Shown piece after piece: positions 1 to 9,000 of a stretch of DNA of 60,000 nucleotides. How positions within the stretch are numbered: the first letter of the stretch is position 1; every line of letters starts with the position of its first letter. This DNA is from Owenia fusiformis. Its lineage: Eukaryota; Annelida; Polychaeta; Sabellida; Oweniidae. Where the stretch lies: positions 14,554,714-14,614,713 of the forward strand of contig CAIIXF020000007.1 in the NCBI GenBank assembly GCA_903813345.2, in the 5' to 3' direction. Position numbers and translations under genes: made by a program. Under the pieces are notes generated by a model, which was not told the origin of the DNA, did not search any database, and saw only the letters and a list, made by a program, of their open reading frames with translations.

Positions 1-175
1 TCCAAACAAATCTGTCCCCTAGTGTTTTAGTAATCAAAGATTATTTTTTTCACAAAAAAATGGTGGCCATTTTGAAGTGAGCAGCCATATTGAAAATTCC
101 TTCTCAAGCAAAGGTCATACACCCATAAGGCATAAGCCTATACAATTCTAATCAAAGTCAATTGGTACTTGGGTT
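1..175. repeat. Dispersed repeat, partial copy
   Basis: This stretch matches, with divergence, the last unit of the repeat block at 43,805-44,340. Both carry a 'ggccattttgaa' segment, then 'attgaaaattccttctcaagc', then 'ggcataagcct' in the same order and orientation. It is probably the edge of an interspersed element that continues beyond the left end of the window. No coding potential seen. Confidence 0.6.
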
Positions 176-473
176 ATTAGGGACACACTAATGGACGGAC
201 AGACGAATGGTTAGAAGAATGACGGCCCTTCTATATCTCCTTCGAATTTCGTTCATTGGGTTAATAATAATCTAATAATCTTGGTGTATAAAACACAGTC
301 TCTGTGCAAAACTGAAACTTGTACACCATCTATGAAATGAGTTATGTTTAACTATAACTGAAAATAACACTCTTCAATTAGCATCTTGATCCATCAAGGT
401 ATTTCAAAATATCTCTTATTGGGCACATATTAATGTCTAATTAATCACCAGATACTGTGTGACTTTTGAAATC

Positions 474-706
474 TTAGACCATCAATACCAGTCTATGACT
501 GAAGGGATACACTGGTTTAACAGGATTCCAATTAGGAAGCCATTGAAATTTCTGAACATTCAAAACTACCTTAAGATCATGTCTCATATCTATCTCTAAG
601 TATTTCAGAAGATGTGATAGCCCTGGATCTTTGCCCATGTCATATGACACACGGATAGTGAATTCCATAAAGGCAAATCCATCACATTTATACAGATGAA
701 TATAGT
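474..706 (-). CDS. Possible 3'-terminal exon, unrecognised gene
   Basis: On the minus strand an acceptor-like 'tttctag' precedes an open frame beginning with a split codon at 706 and running 76 residues to a TAA at 474-476. The reading is (x)YIHLYKCDGFAFMEFTIRV... and ends ...FSHRLVLMV. Composition looks protein-like (FAFMEFTIRVSYD, DPGLSHLLKYLEIDMRHDLK) and no stop interrupts it, but I recognise no domain. A weaker internal donor (aag/gta) follows residue DLK. No AATAAA lies immediately downstream. It sits inside what would be intron 1 of the TMEM106-like gene on the same strand, so it would be a nested gene, a transposon-derived exon, or a chance frame. It does not look like the TMEM106 lumenal domain. 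Confidence 0.35.
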
Positions 707-743
707 CTAGAAACAAAATGTTTTTGCTTAAAAGTTTCCACAA

Positions 744-1403
744 CTATAATAGACTTTCTAGCCATGCAAAAACTTGCAAGTGAAGATATGTTGTTTTTAA
801 ACCTTATGTAAAGCACTGTAAAACAACATATTGTAAACAATAAATCTGAAGGATAATAACTGCAAAAAAGTATATTATATACAGTGGTAGGCTGGGAAAA
901 TCAAAGTTTGCATCCAACATCATGTACCTGTAGATACATTTTGTATGAAAGCCCATAGTTTCCAATATTGTCGAGATACATGTCCCCTATTTGTATATTT
1001 TATATTTTGCATAATCTCATTCACTGATGTATGGCCTCTTTAAAAAAGTTTACATGAGAAATCCTCACTTCAGCAAATCCATGACTTATTATTTATGGCC
1101 CAAACTGTACACCCAAAGAGGTGTTATATAAGGCTACAGGTCGTTATGGGCAATTTTGAATAGATATGAAGATGCTTTCAAAACAGATGCCTTTAATGCC
1201 AAATAATGTAGATGCAGCAATGGCAGAATGGAAGTCTGTAATGTCTAAATAATACTGGTGAGAATAAGGAAAGAAATGGCAAGATAATATCTGTAAGGTC
1301 TAAAATTCAAACATATGTTTTCTGTGAGGCGTGATGATCACGTTTTGATATGCCCCTACTACTAGAGTTGAACGCATGTGGTAAGATAAAAATCAAAAAG
1401 TAC
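744..1403. other. No gene seen
   Basis: AT-rich sequence with many stops in all frames. I see no repeat structure or RNA gene in it. Confidence 0.5.
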
Positions 1404-1405
1404 TA

Positions 1406-2465
1406 CAGGGCGTTCAGTAAGTAAAGCTAATTTTGCTATCAGACTTTTATTTTTTGTCATTTATCTTTTAAATTTTCAATGAAGAAGAATTAGACATTTT
1501 TTTAACTACCCTGAAAAATTAAATAAGATATGATGAATAATAGCAAAACAATGGTTGTCATAGTAACGTGAGTACGGGTTCTGCGGAGCAATTTCTTACT
1601 TTAATAAAAATGTTATAATGCAATGAAATTGATTAAGATTAATGCTGCATATGTCTTTGTTTGCTATGGCTGAAAGTCACGACAAACATAACAACAACAT
1701 ACACAAATATGATACCATGGCAACAGTAGTCTATGACATCACAGATAGATGATACAACAGATGGAATGATCCAGAATGATTCATCAGACACTGCTCCATG
1801 ACATCATCAAAATCATGACTGCCAGGATTGCCAATGGAAGCAAAATGAACAATGAAATGAAACAAGATAATGCGTTATCGCATAGGTCGCAAATGGTGCA
1901 GGATACTATCCAGAAAACGCTGGAGATGGAGGTTCAAGGCCAGTCAGCGTATTCTCCTGACAAGGCACCGTGCGATTTTGGGGTATTTTCATGTTTGAAA
2001 AATGATCTGCGTGGTAAGATCCACGCAAATATCCATGAGCTTCAGAATGCCGTTCAACGTTCGGTGACAAAGAACTTTCCAGATGGCTTCCACAGGATAT
2101 ATCAGAAGTGGATAGAACGACATCAGCTGTGTGTGAAAGCTAAGGGGAACTACTTTGAACATGAAATAGAATGCTAACTTGAAAGTAGAAATGTTGAGTA
2201 GCCACAGAACTATGGTTGAAATATAGACAGGACAGAAACTAACGTTAACAAAATCTACTATGCTGTGAACTTATAAAATTGCTCCGCAGAACCCGTATTC
2301 GCGTTTCTATGACAACCACCATTTTGCTGTTATTCATTATATCTTGATCATTTTTTTCAGGATAGTTAGAAAAGTGTCTGATGCTTCTCCACTGAAAATT
2401 TGAACGATGATAGACAAGAAATAAAAGTTTGAGAGCAAAATTAGCTTTACTTACTGAACGCCCTG
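1406..2465 (+). mobile_element. Tc1/mariner-like element with long terminal inverted repeats
   Basis: The ends CAGGGCGTTCAGTAAGTAAA and its reverse complement are flanked by TA at 1404-1405 and 2466-2467, the target duplication of the Tc1/mariner superfamily. The inverted repeats are unusually long, about 190 bp (1406-1593 against 2278-2465), diverging inward but still aligned at the segment around 'gttctgcggagcaatt'. The interior carries only the C-terminal part of a transposase (see 1776-2177), so this is a deletion derivative and not an autonomous copy. Confidence 0.85.
1776..2177 (+). pseudogene. Mariner-like transposase, C-terminal fragment
   Basis: A 133-residue frame inside the TA-flanked element. 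It keeps the second catalytic Asp region (QDNALSHRS, matching the mariner HDNA-x-x-H motif) and the third (YSPDKAPCDFGVF, matching YSPDLAPSD). I count 35 residues between the two aspartates, against 34 in classical mariner, so it could be a related subfamily or carry a small insertion. The N-terminal helix-turn-helix and the first catalytic Asp are missing: a full transposase is about 340 residues. The product should be inactive. The initiator Met is simply the first in frame and probably not a real start. Confidence 0.8.
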
Positions 2466-2467
2466 TA

Positions 2468-2950
2468 TTGACACATGATGTAAATTTATTGGTCATTACA
2501 TGGGGAAAGCACAGAGTTAATAGATAGCAGGAATTTACAATGAGGACTTTCTAGGGAATTAGATCATCTATTTCATATCACAGGTGCTCCCTAGGTAATA
2601 AAAGAGTGTGGGGTTATCTTGCACAGAAAGATGACCCCAGATGTTTTTATCAAGGGAACACCTGTGTAGAATATATAATAGACCACATTGTTATGAAATC
2701 TATAAATTCTTGAAGTACTTCATACATGATGTACACTATTTCACTTAGACCTCGAGACCAACAGGCATCATTGCAGATTATAGTAGAGTTGTCCCAAAAT
2801 ATTAAACCTGTAGCCTCTCACACTCTATATGTATTCTCTCATAGGGGCATTCTCTGCCATGGGGCATTCACAGACAAACCCTTGGCATTAGGTGAAAATC
2901 TGGGGCATTGTCAATAATAGTCTCTTTACAATGTATATCACAGTATCACC
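2468..2950. other. No gene seen
   Basis: Short frames only. At 2,581-2,675 the segments 'tgctccctaggtaata...ttatcttgcacag' and 'agatgacccc...atcaagggaacacc' are loosely complementary, which may be a small degraded hairpin element. Nothing else is supportable. Confidence 0.4.
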
Positions 2951-2952
2951 AG

Positions 2953-3066
2953 TGGCGGATCCAGGAATCAACAGGGGGGGAACAAAAAAAAAAACCTTGG
3001 GCCTTTTTCAAATTTTGGGCCCAAAATTACACAATTTCAAATTTTTGGGCCCAAGAATGCCCCTAT
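2953..3066 (+). mobile_element. Fragment of GGCGGATCC-ended DNA transposon
   Basis: It starts CAGTGGCGGATCCAGGAA, followed by a G-run, an A-run and several 'ttgggccca' blocks. The same combination (ccaggggcggatctggg...gggccc...cccgaatccgccagtg) forms a two-ended element at 42,411-42,702, so this is a one-ended relic of the same family. Superfamily not determinable from this copy. Confidence 0.6.
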
Positions 3067-3724
3067 GTACAAATTAAGAGTTCTTGGTTCGACTACAATG
3101 GAATATTTTTCTCTGGTACGTAGGGGTTAGAAATTGTGATAAGCTTTATACTTTTTTCACCAAAGATTTACTGCAAATAACTTTGGAATGGTCATTTTTC
3201 TACTTGTTCCCACAGATGCCAGCACAATCCTATATATAGTAGAAGGCTAGGCTCAATAACTAAAACTGAAGATAAGGCACTGATTTATTTTTCCATTTTT
3301 AATTTCATGATTGTGCAGTCATTCATAAGTATTTGTGACTAATCATACCTCGTTCGAAGCGTCTTGTTATTCTGTATCTTCAAAATCACAAACAAAGGTT
3401 ATTCAAACATTCCTGCATTAAAAAGAGTCAAAATTAAGATAATTTCATCCTCCGAGTATGCCAAATTTCCATTTGACGCCATGGATTTCCAGGACCTCCT
3501 GGAATGTCACGTAGTGATTACAGTCGGAAGCGTGCCAAATCTGAAGATGTTTACATTGTTTTGATCATTTCTTGGAATTGTGACGTCAGAGGAACGATGA
3601 GGTTTGTGGGAATTTTTCAAATTTGTGCAAGAAATTTAGTACTTGTACTGAACGAAAAGCATAACAGTTGTCAATGGCCCGATTGATCTCTTGCATTTTT
3701 AATGATTACGCTATTTTTTCATGG

Positions 3725-3872
3725 GGAAATAAGACCAAAAATCTCAATTCAAATGTTGAAGTGAACAAAATTAATGGCGGCTGGTTGAATTCGAATTTTG
3801 TATCACGACATGCCCATATATGGGACAGAATATCGATGTTGCAGTCTGGGAGCCAATCATTGGCCTCCTAAA
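3725..3872 (+). mobile_element. 5'-truncated copy of the CAAGGAG MITE
   Basis: It aligns with 9,770-9,895: 'aataagaccaaaa', 'atgttgaagtgaa', 'gaattcgaattttg', 'gaatatcgatgttgca', 'ctgggagccaatc' occur in the same order. The terminal CCTCCTTG is eroded to 'ggcctcct' and the 5' terminus is missing. It is the oldest looking of three copies in the window (see 6205-6392 and 9677-9902). Confidence 0.65.
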
Positions 3873-4096
3873 GCTTACTTGAGTTCCGGATTTGAGTGTT
3901 GCTGTGTTAGCATGGTCATGTCCATTATTTATAATAGGGGTGTACTGATTCGTAATAATTTTCATTTTATCTTCTGGCGATGAATACTTGAGGCATATAA
4001 AACCATTCTAAGCATCATCTAATTCATTTGATATATTCAACATATTCTTTTGTTTGTTCATCTGCCTCTCTAGAGCATATTCCACTTTATTTAAGA

Positions 4097-4264
4097 AATA
4101 TAGACCGAAAAGCAGGGGTTACATCGTCGAATACACCCCGCAGGGCTAGGCACAAACGTTTTCTGTACCTCGAACGACCGAAGGGAGTGAGGGGTTCGAA
4201 AGCTTTTGTGCCTAGCCCCAAGGGGTGTATTCGACGATATTACCTCTGCTCTGAGGTCTATATT
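4097..4264. repeat. Long palindrome A with GA-rich hinge
   Basis: Arms 'aatatagacc...catcgtcgaatacacccc...gggctaggcacaaa' and their reverse complement 'tttgtgcctagcccc...ggggtgtattcgacgat...ggtctatatt' form an imperfect hairpin of about 168 nt. The centre is not palindromic and reads gaacgaccgaagggagtgag. Similar centres sit in unrelated palindromes at 21,600, 43,090 and 48,713. I see no target-site duplication and no coding function. Confidence 0.75.
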
Positions 4265-4649
4265 ACGATTCGAACATGAAAACTCACCAAATTGTTTCGA
4301 ATATTCATCATGGTCCGCCATTACTACGACCCACCGTTATGACGTCACACATTATACGTATTAACTGGGTTATTGATCTCGAATATAACCCAGCTGAAGC
4401 ATTGACTTTGTTTACAGTTTATAGAAGGCGTGAATACAGTCATGTTCGAATACATATTAACTCTCTGCCCTGTACCTCATGTGAAAGACTGAGGTCCATG
4501 CATTTTTATTACATGTGATATTCCCAGGATTTACCTCTTTCAAGGGCTTAGTAAGTACATGTTAAGCAAGCCATCAGCTTTTGAAAGAGGTATATTTGGG
4601 CTCAAAAATTTGGGAAAAGGGCTCAATTTGTTGGACTTTGGGGCATTAC

Positions 4650-5071
4650 CGAACTCCTATGCAGTGTCTCGGTATAGACACTGCGGCGGGCAGATTATGG
4701 AATCCCCAAAATTTGGGGAAGATAGTCCCCCTTTTTGTCACAGATGTACTTGTTTTTCACACAACTTATAAAATATATGTTCTTTTATGTTCACCAATAA
4801 TTATTTTGTCAAAATATTCCAAAATCAATGAAATATAAGAGGAAATCCTCGCGGAAGGAATTCTGAGTAAAAGTTGAGTTGATAAAAGTTTACCGCACGT
4901 GTTGTTTATTAGTTAATACGCGCAATTCAACCAATGAAATTGTCTAAATTTTACAATCACGCGACCTGAGCATGTGACTAGAACCAATCACGTCAGTTGT
5001 TTATTCGATGTTACCATGCTTACGGTGAGATACCTGCACGCCGCAGTGATATATCACTGCACGGGACTTCG
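4650..5071. mobile_element. Inverted-repeat element with perfect 9-bp target duplication
   Basis: The ends are CGAACTCCTATGCAGTG at 4650 and, on the other strand, CGAAGTCCCGTGCAGTG at 5071. They are flanked by the identical 9-mer GGGCATTAC at 4641-4649 and 5072-5080. Each terminal region also carries its own small hairpin (gcagtgtc...gacactgc at 4661-4684; gcagtgatatatcactgc at 5043-5060). A 9-bp duplication suits the Mutator (MULE) superfamily. Length 422 bp with no transposase, so non-autonomous. It is inserted in an older element whose right end, reverse complement of CCAGTGGCGTAGCTAGG, lies at about 5350-5367. Confidence 0.75.
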
Positions 5072-5080
5072 GGGCATTAC

Positions 5081-5370
5081 TTGACCTTTTTTGGCCTTAT
5101 TTATTCATTTTAGTTCAAATTATCGAAATATGGATGGCATCATGGGCTTTAAACTTTCAAATGTGGGCCCAATTTGGGTTTGAGGGGATCAAAACGTTTT
5201 GCCACTCAAGCGCAGAATTTTTTCTGACTTGAAATGTGACCCTTGCCCGTGATATGTGTAAGACTAGTTAATTATCTCACTGACATGCTTTGCCCTCCTG
5301 GCCCTTTCAATCTTTTGCCTCATTCACCCCCCCCCCCCCTTGAGAAAATCCTAGCTACGCCACTGGCTTG
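5081..5370. mobile_element. Right part of CAGTGGCGTAGCTAGG-ended element
   Basis: The sequence continues from the left flank of the 9-bp-TSD element, with 'ggcctta' and 'gggccc' blocks, then a run of C at 5328-5339 and the terminal complement of CCAGTGGCGTAGCTAGG. G/C homopolymer next to such termini is repeated at 2953 and 42,411. I could not fix the left end. Confidence 0.5.
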
Positions 5371-5700
5371 CCCCAGTTCATCATCATTTGAATTCACGAT
5401 TTTGATGTTGATGTTGATCATTATATCATTATATATAAACTTACACTACAGCTTTCATACCTAATCTTCTAGAACCAAACAAATTGCAATAGAAAGATGA
5501 GGATACACGTATAGGCTATACAACACTTGTAACAGCACTGCAGAAAAGAAAGTTGAGGGAGGTTCTGAAGTGTGGTCAATTTTTTCCAGTGATTTTTCAA
5601 TCCGGTCACTCATCTTGAGTGTTTCTTATTGAGCCTAGACTATATACTACATACGATCTCGCTGGCATCACATGTGCTGGCATCTGTGCGAGTTGCTTAC

Positions 5701-5848
5701 CACTTGGAATTCTGCCTGTTCCCCGACATGTTGGGCAAGGAACACTTCCTTGCATCAGCTCCTCATATGTCTGCTCAATAGACCCAATGTTCGATGCATT
5801 TCCATTTCCAAGATCACCAGATGTATTCGCTAGTGATTTATACGACAT
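5701..5848 (-). CDS. TMEM106: TMEM106-like protein, first coding exon (partial gene)
   Basis: The ATG at 5848 opens a 49-residue cytosolic N-terminus plus one base of the next codon, ending at a consensus donor (AGTG/gtaagc; gt at 5700-5699). Residues 37-47, PCPTCRGTGRI, carry the C-x-x-C and G-T-G-R-I-P signature shared by the vertebrate TMEM106A/B/C family, where this zinc-ribbon-like motif lies just before the single transmembrane helix. The family comprises type II late-endosome/lysosome glycoproteins linked to lysosomal positioning and acidification; that is family knowledge. The transmembrane and lumenal (DUF1356) exons are not visible anywhere from 1 to 5700, so intron 1 must exceed 5.7 kb and the gene runs off the left edge. 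Transcribed divergently from the NT5C3-like gene. Confidence is high for the family, low for which paralogue. Confidence 0.85.
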
Positions 5849-6029
5849 AATGCCGACACCTGGCTGCGTTACAATCAGTCTTTAGTCTATAATTCCCAAT
5901 TTTTCATTTTCTTAAATTTTGATCCTTTCCCAAAATGTGGTTTTCGGAGTCGAACGGAATGACCTAGTTTCGATATCCGTTTCCGGTTAAAAAATTTATT
6001 CCAACGCAAAGAACGCAAAGTTTAGTTTC
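5849..6029. promoter_or_regulatory. Putative bidirectional promoter, TMEM106-like / NT5C3-like
   Basis: Only 181 bp separate the two divergent start codons, so both 5' UTRs and core promoters must overlap here unless upstream non-coding exons exist. I see no TATA box in a convincing position. A 'tttccgg' at about 5,985 is an ETS-type core (CCGGAA on the other strand), common in TATA-less housekeeping promoters. Both flanking families are broadly expressed in other animals, which agrees with a shared promoter. Confidence 0.55.
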
Positions 6030-9000
6030 ATGTCATTTTCTAAGTTTTTAACATCCAAATTTGTCATCGGAATTACTGCTACAGTTGGCTTGGGTTTTGT
6101 TATTAATGAGATCATAGTGAAACCGTATTCAAGAGCAAAGCAATTGGAATTGGAAAAGACGGTAAGTAATTTTAGACTATTTTTGGAAATTTTTAGGCTA
6201 GACTCAAGGAGGATTGGAAGCCAGGGTTCCAACTCGATATTCTTTAATCTCCACGCATGCGTCATTTGCTATTCGTGTCTGTATAATTTGTACGACTGCA
6301 TGGAGAATGACCCGATACTCTCCAACAAAGCTATCGCTAGGTGATTGTTTTGCAGAATATCGGTGTTGCATTCTGGGAGCCAATCCTCCTTGGGCTAGAC
6401 TAGCTAGATCTAGATTATTATAAATGGGCGTAAGGATCACAGTCAGAGAGAATGTTTCTGGCGAAAGGAAATTCTGGGATTTCAAACACTTGAAGTTGGG
6501 AAACCGGAATGGCTTACCTTTTTTAATTCCCGAATCTCTCCGAAATTAGCTCATCTTGGTGACTGTAAATTGCACAGCTGTATTCAATGGAGTCTTGTCA
6601 TATTCAATCAGCCTCAATTTTAAAGTGTATATTTTATTTTTAACGTGATTTCATCGTTTTTTGTCGACTGGTAAGAATACGCGGGGCAAATGGCAAGATG
6701 GATGACGTTTGACCTGACCTACACCGATACCCCCATAAATGTTAGACTATATCCTATTTAGTCTGAATTATATTCAGACTATAAGGCACCTATGTTAAAG
6801 TTTGGTGATGTAAAATATTTGTTTACATAGGAAGTGCTATTCAAAATGGCCGATTGGGTAAAATTAATTTGCACTTTTGTTCCTTCAACTAGCTTTATTT
6901 CCACTTGACAATATGCTGTGTTACTTTTTATTGCATTTAATTGTACCTTACTATTTACTTGAAATTTTGTAATGTTTATTTTATTGAAGAAATGGTTCCT
7001 CTAATTGATAATTTTGTGCAAAAAATTTCACTGCAATTTCCACAGGAAAGTTGTACATCATAACACACTGACTTCTAGTCAGTCTGTTGGATACATACTA
7101 CCATAAATGTGGGGTTATTTTGAGGTTCTTTGATATTTTGGACATTTGTTTCTCAAAATAACCCCACAACTTGAAGGCTTTGATTCTTTGCGGTTTTTTT
7201 CACATGATTTGAAGATTCAAGTTCTGACAATATCGGCAGTTTCCTTACCTTTTTTCTTGTCTTCTGTGAAGAAGATTCTTTTTCCAATGTAATGAGCGAT
7301 CGATCAGTCGAAACAATGCTTTATAACTGGAACAATTTGCTGTAATATTTGACTCTCGAAATCTGTTCAAATTTTGGCCATTTTCGCGCGTTGCATTTTG
7401 GGAGGAATTATGTGGTAGATGGGAAACTTAACAGTGCCAAACGAAATCACCTGTCAAATTAATAACAAAATTATTGCTTATGCCTAAGTTCAGGAAAACA
7501 AAGGCTGTAGATGGTACAGCGGCCAAACTTAAAGTTGAAAGTCCTTTTAATAAGGTGAAAATCATTTTTCAAAATTTCCCTCCATTTTTACTTTTGGATT
7601 TCGTATTTACGCGAAGTTTGTTATTTAGATGAAAAATATCGACTGCGCATGAAATTTGAAAAACTTTTTTAGAAATATCTGTTATCCGTATTAAATCGTC
7701 ATTACAAGAATGAATACAACACTTAGAGGGCTATATTTGGTAGCATATGTTGAAGATTAATGTCTTGTCGATACGAAAAACATAAAAAGGTGAGTAAATT
7801 CTAATAATATTAGTACAAATTCTATGTGTATGCTATTGTTTAGCAAATCCCCAAAGAATCAAAGCCTAAACTTTGTGGGGTTATTTTGAGTAACAAATGT
7901 CCTAAATATCAAAAATCCTCAAAATAACCCCACATTTATGGGGGTATACACCGATGGCGGTGACGTCATCAATTTTATCCATACAAATTCTATTTGGTCA
8001 CATGACCTTGTGCCAGAAGTCTGACTTTTTGGTCAGTCGACCTGTTCAAAGTACATTTAGTAATAATTATCGCTTTTCAGAACAATTTAGGAAACAATAT
8101 TTTCTATCTACGTCGATTACAAAGCATCTAAGGTACGTAAATTTATATGAACAACTGAGTCAATAGGGATAAATAGCCCAAAGAGATTCGGCGGTCTTGA
8201 AAAATACTTGGATCTGGATGCCAGTCCTGTTATTGATAAAATTCCAGGGCAGTTCGAAGAACGTATTAGATGTCCGTGGTAAGGATAGACTTTTTTGTTT
8301 AGGCTGCCTAGGTCTAGATTGAAGAGTCCATGTGAGCCACAGACAGTAGTTAGAGGACGAAGAAGTAGGGTGATGTTATCCCGTGGCAGGACTATAGTCC
8401 TGGACCGAGCGCACTCTTTTGCCTTTACGATTACAACTTGGGAGAATTATCTACACCCCTTACACTTAAGATACCTACTTCAATAGATTTCTTGGAATTT
8501 TAGCATTCTTTTCGTGTAGTTGAATCCACAATTGTCTGGGTTTATCGGCAGAATGAAGAAATTTTCGTTTTTGATTGAGAGAGATTCCATCACTTTTCAA
8601 GATGGCGGTTGGATTTTAAAGGGGATTCCCCGTTTGACTGGCCCAGAAGTGGCTCGGAAATACCAATAAATGGAGGAATTTGACGGTTGATGTAAGTTAA
8701 ATATTACACGCAAATATTGCGATCAAAAATGAAATTTCTTCGTTCTGCCGATAAACCCAGACAATTGTGGATTCAACTACACGAAAAGAATGCTTAAACT
8801 ATGGTGGTTTGAAAGCCCATGCAATATTAGAGAGTTTAAGCTTTTTGAACCCAGATCTTTCATAATTTGATGGATTGGCGGATTCAGAAAATCTGCCAAA
8901 TTAAAAATTTTTGTCCAATGCACTTCATAAATTAAACTCCTGGGGCCCCTTTTCCTGTCAACATGTCATCAATTCTACATTTTTCCAAAAGAAATACAGA

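Noticed and set aside
2245-2496. 83-residue frame on the minus strand
   Set aside because: Lies across the right inverted terminus of the mariner-like element and is non-coding repeat sequence.
5619-5885. 88-residue frame on the plus strand
   Set aside because: Antisense shadow of the TMEM106-like exon, whose splice donor and CPTCRGTGRIP motif fix the minus strand.
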